Below the pieces are notes generated by a model. It made no database searches, was not told the origin of the DNA, and saw nothing but the letters and a program-made list of their open reading frames with translations. The position numbers were made by a program, and so were the translations under genes. A stretch of 33,151 nt of DNA from a bacterium (GTDB lineage Bacteria; Patescibacteriota; CG2-30-54-11): positions 1 through 33,151 of the forward strand of contig JAKQHK010000135.1 in assembly GCA_029573015.1 (NCBI GenBank), read 5' to 3'. This document shows, in pieces, positions 8,235 to 16,865 of this stretch. Every line of letters begins with the position of its first letter. The stretch's first letter is position 1.

Positions 8235-11200
8235 GTGACAGTGCCTGTGACTGATTTTGTCCATCTGCATGTCCATACCATGTACTCCCTCCTCGATGGC
8301 CTGTGCAAGCTCGATGAGCTGTGCCTGCGTACGCGGGAACTGGGCATGTCAGCAGTGGCGATCACCGATCATGGCACCCTGCATGGAGCGATCGACTTTT
8401 ATCTGGAAGCGAAGAAAAACGGAGTCAAACCGATCATCGGCATGGAAGCCTATATTGCCCCTGATGGTGTTGCCCAAAAAGAAAAACGCGGCGAAACCTC
8501 CCTCCATCATCTGGTACTCCTAGCGGAAAATACGCAGGGATACCACAATCTGATGCAATTGGCGACCCGCGCCAATCTGGAAGGATTTTATTACAAACCC
8601 CGCCTGGATCGTTCCTGGCTGCGGGAGCATGCGCAGGGTCTGATTGCTCTGAGTGCCTGCCTCCAGGGTGAATTGCCAAAGCTGCTCAACCAGAATCGCG
8701 AAGAGGACGCTTTGGCAGTCATCCGTGATTACCAAAACATGTTCGGCAAGGAAAATTTCTTCCTGGAAATCCAGCACCATGCCATGCCAGAACAGCTCGC
8801 CTACAACGAACGAGCAATCTCCCTGGCGCATTCACAAGGCATTCCGCTCGTTGCTACTAACGATGTGCACTATATTCTCGCGGATGACTGGGAACCGCAG
8901 GACGTGCTCCTCTGTGTCCAAACAGGCAAGGTCCTTTCGGATACCGATCGCATGCGCATGACCTCCCATGACTACCACCTGCGTTCTCCCGCAGAAATGC
9001 AGGCGTTGTTCCCGGACATTCCGGAAGCTCTGCAGAATACAGTAGAAATCGCAGCCCGCTGTCAGATAGAAATCGAATTTGGCAAACACCTGCTTCCGGA
9101 ATTCACGATCGGTAATAACCTTACCCCGGAAGAACTGTTCCGCGAGGAATGCGTACAAGGCCTCCAGCGGCGTTATCAGATACAGGCAGACCGGGAATTT
9201 CGGGAAATCACTCCATCTACCTCAGACGTCCCGGAAGAAAAACGCCGGGCGATTCTCGAACGTCTGATCTACGAAACTTCTGTTATCTGTCCCATGGGCT
9301 ATGCTTCCTACTATCTCCTGGTGCAGGATCTGGTGAATTACGCGCGATCGCAGGACATCGCCGTCGGTCCCGGACGCGGCTCCGGAGCGGGAAGTATGGC
9401 CGCATATCTGATGGGAATCACTAACCTTGATCCACTGGACCATTTCCTCCTGTTCGAACGGTTTCTCAATCCCGAACGCGCGAGCATGCCGGATTTTGAT
9501 CTTGACTTTGCCGACGACCGCCGCGATGAAGTTATCCAGTATGCATTCCGAAAATACGGCGAGGAGCATGTCGCCCAGATTATCACCTTCGGCAGCATGA
9601 TGGCCCGGGCAGCTGTCCGCGATGTCGGACGAGTTCTCGGCATGCCGTATAGCGATGTTGACAAAATTTCCAAAATGATTCCTGTGGGCATGAATCTCCA
9701 GGAAGCCCTGGAAAGTGTCGTGGAATTCAATCTGCTCTATGTTCAGGATCCTCAGGTCAAAAAACTCATCGATCTTTCGCTTCGTCTGGAGGGCGTAGCC
9801 CGGCATTCTTCAACCCATGCCGCCGCCGTAGTTATTTCCAAAAATCCGCTTGTCGAAGATGTCCCCCTGCAGAAGGATGCCAAGGAAGGAAAAATCACCA
9901 CCCAGTACAGCATGAAACCCTGCGAAAAGATCGGCTTGCTCAAGGTTGACTTCCTCGGTCTCCGCAATCTTACCATTCTGGGCAATGCCCTGCGCATCAT
10001 CCAGAATCACCGCGGCACAATAGTTGACCTCAATACCATACCGCTCGATGACGCAAAAACCTTTGCCATGCTCTCCCGGGGGGAAACCGCTGGCGTGTTT
10101 CAGGTGGAAAGTACCGGTATGGCGCGCCTGGCACGCGAAATGGGCGTAAAGACCTTCGAAGACATCGTCGCCCTGGTCGCCCTGTTCCGGCCGGGTCCCA
10201 TGAACATGCTAGACGCCTATATAGCCTCCAAGCACGGCAAGAAGAAGCCATCCTATCCCCATCCGATTCTGGAGCCTATCCTAAAAGAAACCTCCGGCAT
10301 TGCCATTTATCAGGAACAGGTGCAGCAGATCGCCTGCGATTTTGCGGGATTTTCACTTGGAGAAGGATATATTCTTATCAAGGCTATCGGAAAAAAAATC
10401 GCCTCGGAGATCGAACGTTTGAAAAGTAAATTCATCGAAGGCGCCCGGGCAACTGCCAAAGTAAGTACCGAAAAAGCCGAGGAAGTCTACAGCTTTATCG
10501 AACCATTTGCCCGATATGGCTTCAATAAATCGCATGCTGCCTGCTATGCCATGCTCACCTACCAGACCGCCTATCTCAAAGCTAATTACCCACTCGAATA
10601 CATGGCTGCCGTTCTTACCTCCATGATGGACGACCAGGAAAAGCTTGCAGACTACATCGACGAATGTAAACGCATGCAGATCGAAGTCATCGGGCCTGAC
10701 ATCAATGCCAGTCAGGAGGAATTCTCTATCGAGGATGAACACATCCGCTTTGGTCTCAAAGCCATACGCAATGTTGGATTGGCAGCTATCGCTGATATAC
10801 TTTCCACCCGGAAAGAGCAACCGTTTGATTCCCTGGCTGATTTCTGCAGCCGGGTTGACAATCACAGCTGCAACCGCAAGGTGCTGGAAAGCCTGATAAA
10901 AAGCGGTTCGTTTGACGCATTCGGCAATCGCAATCAGCAGCTCCACATCATTGATCAGGCCGTGGCGCTTGCTGCCAAAGAACATCAAGCCAAAGCCAGC
11001 GGCCAGACGACCATGTTCGGTCTCAATCCCGCTTCCGAGACTAGCATGACAACCCTGATCCTGCCAGACATTGATGAGGTCAATATTACTGAAAAATTGG
11101 CTTGGGAAAAGGAAATGCTCGGTTTCTATTTCTCGCGGCATCCCCTATCCATGTTTGCCGAACAGCTCGCCCGGCAGGGAATCACCCCTATCCAGGAAGT

Positions 11201-11774
11201 GAAGCAGCTGCCCTCCCGTTCCAAAGTCTGCACGGTCGGGATCGTCAGGTCAGTTCGCAAAATCATCACAAAAAACAATACCCCCATGGCTTTTGTGCTG
11301 TTGGAAAATGAAAAAGACAAAATCGAGCTGGTGGTATTCCCGAAAGTGTTTGAGCAAATCCAGCCATTCTGGCAACCGGAAGCGATCATCGCTGTCAAGG
11401 GAAAAATCGAACACAAGGACGACAGTGCGAAAATCATCATCGATTCCGGTCAGGTTCTGCAGAACGAGGAAGATATTTCCCTTTTCTCTGAAAATGGTTA
11501 TAGTGATACCGCGGAACAGACAGCAAGCACCGAATCAGTATCCCGGTCACTCACCATTATCCTGACAGAAGAACAGTCAAACAGCATGACGCTTGCCAGG
11601 ATCCAGCAGGCAGTCAGACAGTATCCCGGAACAAATGCCTTACGCCTCACCCTGCACGCCCATACCCCCAAAGAAAAAACGCTCTGCCCGGATATCCGTA
11701 TTGCTCTGGACAGGAATTTGCTCATAGAACTGGAAGGTATAACCGGGAAACAGGCGGTCCAGATAACTAATTAA
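8235..11774 (+). CDS. dnaE: DNA polymerase III alpha subunit (replicative polymerase)
   Basis: C-family DNA polymerase (1179 aa), the chromosomal replicase subunit. The N-terminal PHP domain has HLHVHT, AITDHG, GMEAYI, HHLVLLAEN, SACLQGE, EIQHH and NDVHYI, so the metal-ligand positions look intact. The palm has GPGRGSGAGS and the catalytic PDFDLDF with Asp420 and Asp422, with the third Asp in KVDFLGL. SSTHAAAVVI and the helix-hairpin-helix region follow. The OB-fold is VCTVGIVRSVRKIITKNN to GKIEHKDD near residues 995-1065, followed by a short tail. Three in-frame GTGs occur at 8235, 8241 and 8247. The last would match the usual start just before FVHLHVH. The gene follows frr after 15 bp and is probably cotranscribed. 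Confidence 0.97.
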   Translation: MTVPVTDFVHLHVHTMYSLLDGLCKLDELCLRTRELGMSAVAITDHGTLHGAIDFYLEAKKNGVKPIIGMEAYIAPDGVAQKEKRGETSLHHLVLLAENTQGYHNLMQLATRANLEGFYYKPRLDRSWLREHAQGLIALSACLQGELPKLLNQNREEDALAVIRDYQNMFGKENFFLEIQHHAMPEQLAYNERAISLAHSQGIPLVATNDVHYILADDWEPQDVLLCVQTGKVLSDTDRMRMTSHDYHLRSPAEMQALFPDIPEALQNTVEIAARCQIEIEFGKHLLPEFTIGNNLTPEELFREECVQGLQRRYQIQADREFREITPSTSDVPEEKRRAILERLIYETSVICPMGYASYYLLVQDLVNYARSQDIAVGPGRGSGAGSMAAYLMGITNLDPLDHFLLFERFLNPERASMPDFDLDFADDRRDEVIQYAFRKYGEEHVAQIITFGSMMARAAVRDVGRVLGMPYSDVDKISKMIPVGMNLQEALESVVEFNLLYVQDPQVKKLIDLSLRLEGVARHSSTHAAAVVISKNPLVEDVPLQKDAKEGKITTQYSMKPCEKIGLLKVDFLGLRNLTILGNALRIIQNHRGTIVDLNTIPLDDAKTFAMLSRGETAGVFQVESTGMARLAREMGVKTFEDIVALVALFRPGPMNMLDAYIASKHGKKKPSYPHPILEPILKETSGIAIYQEQVQQIACDFAGFSLGEGYILIKAIGKKIASEIERLKSKFIEGARATAKVSTEKAEEVYSFIEPFARYGFNKSHAACYAMLTYQTAYLKANYPLEYMAAVLTSMMDDQEKLADYIDECKRMQIEVIGPDINASQEEFSIEDEHIRFGLKAIRNVGLAAIADILSTRKEQPFDSLADFCSRVDNHSCNRKVLESLIKSGSFDAFGNRNQQLHIIDQAVALAAKEHQAKASGQTTMFGLNPASETSMTTLILPDIDEVNITEKLAWEKEMLGFYFSRHPLSMFAEQLARQGITPIQEVKQLPSRSKVCTVGIVRSVRKIITKNNTPMAFVLLENEKDKIELVVFPKVFEQIQPFWQPEAIIAVKGKIEHKDDSAKIIIDSGQVLQNEEDISLFSENGYSDTAEQTASTESVSRSLTIILTEEQSNSMTLARIQQAVRQYPGTNALRLTLHAHTPKEKTLCPDIRIALDRNLLIELEGITGKQAVQITN

Positions 11775-11813
11775 CTTCACCAGCATACCTAAAACCAATA
11801 ACAAAGTAGTATT

Positions 11814-13226
11814 ATGCATCTGACCTTTCTTGGCGCTGCCCAGACCGTCACCGGCTCGTGCTATCTTCTCGAAACCCAAGACACCAAAATCCTCATCGAC
11901 TGCGGCATGTTCCAGGGCAATGCCGAGCTCAATGACCGCAACTATGCCCCGTTCGACTTCGACCCGGCTGGCATAACTGCCGTACTGCTCACCCATGCCC
12001 ACATCGATCATTCCGGACTGATCCCCAGACTTGTTCGTGAGGGATTCAAGGGGCCAGTCTACTGCACCCCCGCGACACGCGATCTCTGCGAAATCATGCT
12101 GCCGGACAGCGCCCACATCCAGGAGGAAGATATAAAATGGAAAAACCGCAAGCGGCAACGCGCGGATCTTCCCCAGCTCGACATGCTCTACACACCCGAG
12201 GATGCTATAGCAAGCCTCTCCCAGTTCCGGACCGTTACCTATGGAGAAAAAGCTGAGGCAGCCCCGACCGTATCGTTCCGCTTTCAGGATGCCGGCCATA
12301 TTCTCGGCTCAGGATCGTTGGAAGTCTGGGTAACCGAAAAAAATTTGCCCATCTCCCTGGTTTTTTCCGGCGACATCGGGCATGGCGGTCAGGCAATCGT
12401 CAAGGATCTGACCCCGATCAAGAAAGCCGACTATGTCATCATGGAAACAACCTATGCGGCGCATTGTCATAAATCCCGGGAGGAAACCCTCGCGGAATTC
12501 AAGTCCATTCTGCAGGATTGTATCGCAGGCAACGGCAATATAGTCATTCCTTCGTTCGCTGTGGAACGTACCCAGGAAATTATCTACGAACTGCATTGTA
12601 TGCACAAAGCAGGAGAGCTCCCCGATATTCCGATCTTTATCGACAGCCCCCTGGCAATAAATGCTACGGAGATCTTCCGCCGTCATCCGGAATGTTATGA
12701 CGAAAACACCTGGAAAATTCTGAAAAGCGGTGACAACCCCTTTGAGCTGCCCAATCTGAAGTATACCCGCACGGTCGCAGAATCCCAGCAAATCAATTCG
12801 ATCAAAAAAGCGATGATCATCTCTGCGTCCGGCATGTGCCATGCCGGACGCATCAAGCATCATCTCAAGCATAACCTCTGGCGGCCTGAAAGCCACATTG
12901 TTTTTGTCGGCTACCAGGCCGAGGGTACCCTGGGAAGAAAAATCGTCGATGGTGCGACCCGCGTCAAGATATTCAACGAGGACATCGCGGTCAAGGCCAA
13001 AATCCATACGCTCGGCGGTTTCTCGGCGCACGCCGACCAGGCGGACCTGGCCCGCTGGGTCAGCAATTTCAAACCACACCCCAGTAAAATATTCCTCACG
13101 CACGGAGAGCCCGAGTCCATGCGTTTATTTACCTACTATTTACAAAAAGAGCAGAATATTCTAACATGGATGCCGGCATGGAAAGAAACAGTTGTATTAA
13201 AAACTCCTTTGCATTTCATTAAATGA
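11814..13226 (+). CDS. metallo-beta-lactamase / beta-CASP ribonuclease
   Basis: Zinc-dependent RNA nuclease (470 aa) of the MBL/beta-CASP superfamily, like TTHA0252 and CPSF73-type proteins. The MBL half has the GAAQTVTGSCYLLE start (8-20), the zinc motif HAHIDHSG (61-68), GHILGSGS and SGDIGHG. The beta-CASP insertion carries METTY (motif A region), PSFAVERTQE (motif B region) and ISASGMCHAGRIKHHL (motif C region). The C-terminal MBL part closes with GGFSAHADQ and THGEPESM. No KH or extra N-terminal domain is present, so it is not an RNase J. It lies 39 bp after dnaE and ends the plus-strand block. It probably acts in RNA processing or decay, with targets unknown. Confidence 0.93.
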   Translation: MHLTFLGAAQTVTGSCYLLETQDTKILIDCGMFQGNAELNDRNYAPFDFDPAGITAVLLTHAHIDHSGLIPRLVREGFKGPVYCTPATRDLCEIMLPDSAHIQEEDIKWKNRKRQRADLPQLDMLYTPEDAIASLSQFRTVTYGEKAEAAPTVSFRFQDAGHILGSGSLEVWVTEKNLPISLVFSGDIGHGGQAIVKDLTPIKKADYVIMETTYAAHCHKSREETLAEFKSILQDCIAGNGNIVIPSFAVERTQEIIYELHCMHKAGELPDIPIFIDSPLAINATEIFRRHPECYDENTWKILKSGDNPFELPNLKYTRTVAESQQINSIKKAMIISASGMCHAGRIKHHLKHNLWRPESHIVFVGYQAEGTLGRKIVDGATRVKIFNEDIAVKAKIHTLGGFSAHADQADLARWVSNFKPHPSKIFLTHGEPESMRLFTYYLQKEQNILTWMPAWKETVVLKTPLHFIK

Positions 13227-13233
13227 ATAACTA

Positions 13234-13262
13234 TTGACAATTATATACTTTTTTTTTATAAT
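13234..13262 (+). promoter_or_regulatory. perfect consensus sigma70 promoter
   Basis: TTGACA (13234-13239), exactly 17 bases, and TATAAT (13257-13262). Both hexamers match the consensus fully and the spacer is a T-rich tract. It drives the single gene at 13308 and implies very high, probably constitutive, transcription. Confidence 0.85.
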
Positions 13263-13307
13263 TTAATGATAAATTATACTATTTAACCATTGAGGAGAAT
13301 CACGGTC

Positions 13308-13673
13308 ATGCAAACCAAACATGCAAAGAAAATCCTGTACCCCGCCCTGTTAGGCTACCAAATTATGGCTTTCGCCCTGCCGACATTTGCCTTGTCAAGC
13401 CCTGTGGGTGAAACATCGTTTATGGAACTCTTGGATACGCTTATCAGTTTCATGTTATCGTTTATCGGCGTCATCGCGGTCATCTATCTGATCTGGATGG
13501 GCTTTAAATATGTTACTGCCGGTGGGGATTCCAAAAAAGCCGGAGAAGCCAAGGAAGGTATCACCCATGCGATCATCGGTATTGCCATCGCACTCCTCGG
13601 GTATGTGCTTGTCAAATTCATCTTCACCACCCTTGGTGCAGAAGGGGATGTTACGCAGTATTTCGACGAATAA
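13308..13673 (+). CDS. small TrbC/VirB2-like (pilin-like) membrane protein
   Basis: A 121-aa protein with a basic N-terminus and a hydrophobic signal-like segment (9-30, ending TFALSS), then two transmembrane helices (about 43-70 and 86-109). These flank a short charged loop, AGGDSKKAGEAKEGI (71-85). The architecture matches TrbC/VirB2 conjugative-pilin-like proteins, abundant in CPR genomes and often annotated as pilins of unknown role. An in-frame TTG at 13290 lies upstream, but GAGGAG (13292-13297) supports the ATG at 13308. The gene is monocistronic between a perfect promoter and a strong terminator, suggesting an abundant surface or membrane structural protein. No VirB4, VirB6 or other secretion genes are nearby. 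Function is inferred from topology only. Confidence 0.85.
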   Translation: MQTKHAKKILYPALLGYQIMAFALPTFALSSPVGETSFMELLDTLISFMLSFIGVIAVIYLIWMGFKYVTAGGDSKKAGEAKEGITHAIIGIAIALLGYVLVKFIFTTLGAEGDVTQYFDE

Positions 13674-13703
13674 TATTTCAATCAATCATCAAGCAGACAA
13701 AAA

Positions 13704-13733
13704 ACGGCTACGAACAACGTGGCCGTTTTTTTT
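13704..13733. terminator. bidirectional rho-independent terminator
   Basis: An 8-bp stem ACGGCTAC / GTGGCCGT (13704-13711 with 13719-13726, one G-T pair) encloses a 7-nt loop. It has a T run after it on the plus strand and, because the left flank is A-rich, a T run on the minus strand too. It closes the pilin-like gene from the left and the glycosyltransferase at 13750 from the right. Confidence 0.9.
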
Positions 13734-13749
13734 GCATATTTACTTCTCG

Positions 13750-14454
13750 TTAAGATAGTATCGCCCGAATATACTCTGCGCAGATTCGCCAGCAAATTTT
13801 AGAACTGTCTGCCTTGCGAGTAGCAAATATGTAGGGCACAGCTGCAATATTCGTATCACGGCCAATCAATTTAAGGAAGTCAAACAGGCACTTATAACCC
13901 GCTCTCCTGAAATGACTCCCGGATGCTTTTTCTACCATTTCTTGCCAAAATTCCGTACGGACACCAAAAAAACCGCTGAGGATGTCATGCTGCCACACAG
14001 ATACGCCGCGCACTGCTAAAGACACTTTTCCCAATATACTGCCCAGATGAGATATGCCTCGGCGCAATAATGGCCATTCTGGTTCCACTGTCTCCCGCGA
14101 TGCTATGACGATATCATATCCGGATGCCAATTTGCTGAAGATACTACTGACAATCCGCGGAGGGTGCTGGCCGTCAGCGTCCATAACGATAAAATATGTA
14201 GTTCGTACTCTTTGGACAGCATCCAATATGCTGGCTGTCAATCCTTTTTCCTCTGCCCCCTGTCTGTTGAGTAGATGTATTGGGGGATTAGTAAAGCGTT
14301 GTACGATTTCCTGTGTGCCATCGGTCGAGTCGTCATCTGCAACTATAATAATAATTCCGGGATACAAGCTGATCAGATCATTGAGCAGAACAGATATACT
14401 TTTCTCTTCATTTAATGTCGGTAAAATCAGAGTAACATCACTAAAGCTGGACAT
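13750..14454 (-). CDS. family 2 glycosyltransferase, DPM1-like
   Basis: GT2 glycosyltransferase (234 aa), cytoplasmic, probably making a polyprenyl-phosphate sugar. It has VTLILPTLNEEKSI (7-20), VADDDSTDGTQE (38-49) and an intact metal-binding MDADGQHPP (91-99), then IASRE. There is no membrane domain. The start is the ATG at 14454, with GAAAGG seven bases upstream. Another in-frame ATG at 14460 is too close to that site. This overlaps the end of the GT39-like gene by 14 bases, so the two are translationally coupled. The natural reading is a pair in which this enzyme loads a lipid carrier and the GT39-like protein uses the sugar outside. It is the last gene of the minus-strand block and is A+T-richer than the core genes. 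Confidence 0.85.
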   Translation of the reverse strand: MSSFSDVTLILPTLNEEKSISVLLNDLISLYPGIIIIVADDDSTDGTQEIVQRFTNPPIHLLNRQGAEEKGLTASILDAVQRVRTTYFIVMDADGQHPPRIVSSIFSKLASGYDIVIASRETVEPEWPLLRRGISHLGSILGKVSLAVRGVSVWQHDILSGFFGVRTEFWQEMVEKASGSHFRRAGYKCLFDFLKLIGRDTNIAAVPYIFATRKADSSKICWRICAEYIRAILS

Positions 14455-16147
14455 GTGCATACCTTTCAGGCCGAACATACAGTTCCAAATTACCAAATGC
14501 AAAATATGGCCAGTCGGCCATGGCTGAAACTTTGCGTTTGGCTAGTAGCATATCCTCGACTACCGGCTTGTTATCGATGTAGTTTCCCATATACTCCTCC
14601 AGGGTCATTTCTCCCCGCACAAAACGGCTAAACCGATTTGTGGTTACATAATAATCCGCGCTCTCTATACTGATGTCAAACAACAAACGCTCGTTAGTAT
14701 AGTATTCACCTACCATAGCATAAGCTAAATCGGTTTCCTGGTAATACATAAATTGGGATATCGTTGCAATACGCATGTCTACTTCTCCGTTCAAGGCCAC
14801 CCCGAGGACAAGCAGGTCGTCCCTGTCAGCATGATGGCGAAGATAGCTCGCGACTCCTTGTAAGGCCTGAACATCCTGTCTTCTATCTATAAGTAATTTC
14901 CCTATGAGCATATTGGTGCTTTGCCATGCTATATAACATATCGGCAAAATAGCCAAAAGTACCGATATTTGTTTCATGTATTTACATCTGACAATTGATT
15001 TCCAGACTTGCCAGGATTGCATGGTGATCAATCCAATCCCGATTGATAAAAAAGGCAGCGTAGCGAGCAAAAAAACATCCACCCTGTTAATGAACAAGTT
15101 ATAGAGTATGTAACTACCTGCTACAGATAAAAGCATGATCCTGAGCTGGTTGTCTTGTGTAGTTCTCCTGGGTAAGAGGAATAAACCAAGTATGCCAATC
15201 CAATAGAATCCATACCCGCCCCTGACCAGCGGGTAGGACATCGGCACAGCTGCAATAATTACAGCATATAACGGCCAGAGGACTATAATACCTTTCATGG
15301 AAAAATCATACATCCTGCTCATCGCCTTACGAGCGACCGGGATCAAAAAAATCAGTATTCCATACATTACTGCTGCGAGAAATAAGGTCATATTATTTCT
15401 GCCGCTGTTGATAGTTAAGTCAGCGATAAACCAGCTGGGATGACGAACAAACAACAGGAAATAAACCATGCCGGGCAATAGGACTGCCCCTGGCATGATA
15501 TACCAAAAAAAATCGTAGTGTTGCTTGAAAAAATAGAATACTAATAAAACCACCAGAATAACTCCCCCTACCTCTGTAATAAAACCAAGACCAGCCGCAA
15601 CACCAGCGAACACTACCCATATCCTTTCACTGGAAACAACATCTGTCTGATGTTCATCGGCGTATTTGATCCTGACAAATCTGCTAAAGCAGTACAGACT
15701 CACAAAAATATAAAAAACCTGCAGGGTATAACCAACAGCTAATCTTTCAAAAACAATCGCTGTCGGCATGACTGCCTGAGCCAAGCCTGCAATACAACCT
15801 GTCTTGCGATCAACATATCGCGATATCACCGCATATATCAGTATACAGACAAGCACCCCACTCAAAGCCGAGAGCAAGCGCAGACTGACAATGTAATTAC
15901 CAAATAGCATGGTAAAAAAATTCCCGATTGCAAAAAAAAGCGGCGGGTGCGGTAAGTAGGTATAGGGTATACAGAACATTTCATGCTGTCCTGACCAAAA
16001 ACCATCAGCCAGATAGCGATAAATATCCTCGTCAACCTCTAACTTTGGGAAAATGGAAATATCCCAGAATCGCATAAAAATCGAAACGACCAGGACAAGA
16101 AGAAACGGCCACAGATTCCATAATGAATCGATTACCTTCCGAGCCAT
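14441..16147 (-). CDS. GT39-like polytopic membrane glycosyltransferase (GT-C fold)
   Basis: A 568-aa integral membrane protein with roughly a dozen hydrophobic helices and a soluble C-terminal part. The first loop after TM1 carries the acidic pair of GT-C enzymes (LEVDEDIYRYLADGF, about 36-50). A second loop has YLPHPPLFF (63-71), typical of the PMT/ArnT/GT39 group. Such proteins transfer a sugar from a polyprenyl-phosphate donor to protein or glycan outside the membrane. GAAAGGCG precedes the ATG at 16147. It starts 12 bp after cmk ends and overlaps the DPM1-like gene downstream. The sequence is visibly more A+T-rich than the dnaE or mre genes, consistent with a variable, possibly acquired, surface-glycosylation gene. 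Acceptor unknown. Confidence 0.8.
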   Translation of the reverse strand: MARKVIDSLWNLWPFLLVLVVSIFMRFWDISIFPKLEVDEDIYRYLADGFWSGQHEMFCIPYTYLPHPPLFFAIGNFFTMLFGNYIVSLRLLSALSGVLVCILIYAVISRYVDRKTGCIAGLAQAVMPTAIVFERLAVGYTLQVFYIFVSLYCFSRFVRIKYADEHQTDVVSSERIWVVFAGVAAGLGFITEVGGVILVVLLVFYFFKQHYDFFWYIMPGAVLLPGMVYFLLFVRHPSWFIADLTINSGRNNMTLFLAAVMYGILIFLIPVARKAMSRMYDFSMKGIIVLWPLYAVIIAAVPMSYPLVRGGYGFYWIGILGLFLLPRRTTQDNQLRIMLLSVAGSYILYNLFINRVDVFLLATLPFLSIGIGLITMQSWQVWKSIVRCKYMKQISVLLAILPICYIAWQSTNMLIGKLLIDRRQDVQALQGVASYLRHHADRDDLLVLGVALNGEVDMRIATISQFMYYQETDLAYAMVGEYYTNERLLFDISIESADYYVTTNRFSRFVRGEMTLEEYMGNYIDNKPVVEDMLLAKRKVSAMADWPYFAFGNLELYVRPERYAHVQL

Positions 16148-16159
16148 GATACGCCTTTC

Positions 16160-16852
16160 TCACTCGAACATTTCCTGATATTGTTTATTAATCTCCTGAC
16201 ATACCTGAACGAGTGCCAGGTTCGTCGTATCAATGCTAACCGATCCTTCTGCCGGCACATCCGGATCAAAGGAACGATTCTTGTTCATGGCATCGCGCTC
16301 TGCCAGCTCTGCGGCGATAGCATCGATGTCAACCGGTTTGCCCATCCGCTGGTACTGAGCTGCCCGCCGCCGAGCGCGCTCGCTGAGCGAGGCGGTGAGA
16401 TACACCTTGATATCTGCTCGCGGCAAAACCGTCCTGCCGATCCCCCTGCCAGTCATAATCAGACGCGAATGGGTTCGGGCAATTTGCTTTTTGAGTCTAA
16501 TCAGATACTTCCTGACCTTCGGCTGGCTGGCTACCAGCGAACTGAGCCGGTCTATGTCTTTTGACCGGATGAACGGTTCGATATCAGTTCCATTAACCCG
16601 CACCTGCGGTATGATCCGATCGTCTTTCTCCGTATTGCGTATTTCAAAATTTGCTTTCGACACGATCCGATATACCTGGTCAGAATCGCTAAAATCACCC
16701 TGCTGCTCCCTGACCAGCCAGGCTGCTGCCCGGTACATCGCACCTGATTCGATAAAGAAGCAGCCGAGCTGCTTGGCGAGAATTGCACCAACCGTATCCT
16801 TTCCGGAAGCAGACTGGCCATCGATGGCAATATGCAGTAATTTTTTTTTCAT
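16160..16852 (-). CDS. cmk: cytidylate kinase
   Basis: CMP/dCMP kinase (230 aa), making CDP for nucleic-acid and lipid synthesis. The P-loop region is AIDGQSASGKDT (9-20), followed by ESGAMYRAAAW (35-45), the NMP-binding insert, and the C-terminal RDAMNKNRSFDP...SVSIDTTNL that matches the RD..R / IDTT pattern. The usual GRDIGT reads GRGIGRTVLP here, so the Asp is Gly. An ATG 18 codons upstream lies inside the carboxypeptidase gene. The start at 16852 is preferred because the family begins MKKKLLHIAIDG and AAGGCGG is just upstream. It lies 13 bp after the carboxypeptidase. Confidence 0.9.
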   Translation of the reverse strand: MKKKLLHIAIDGQSASGKDTVGAILAKQLGCFFIESGAMYRAAAWLVREQQGDFSDSDQVYRIVSKANFEIRNTEKDDRIIPQVRVNGTDIEPFIRSKDIDRLSSLVASQPKVRKYLIRLKKQIARTHSRLIMTGRGIGRTVLPRADIKVYLTASLSERARRRAAQYQRMGKPVDIDAIAAELAERDAMNKNRSFDPDVPAEGSVSIDTTNLALVQVCQEINKQYQEMFE

Positions 16853-16865
16853 GTGCCGCCTTAAT

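Noticed and set aside
10353-11141. 262-aa minus-strand open frame opposite dnaE
   Set aside because: Antisense shadow of conserved polymerase sequence, with no ribosome site and no domain.
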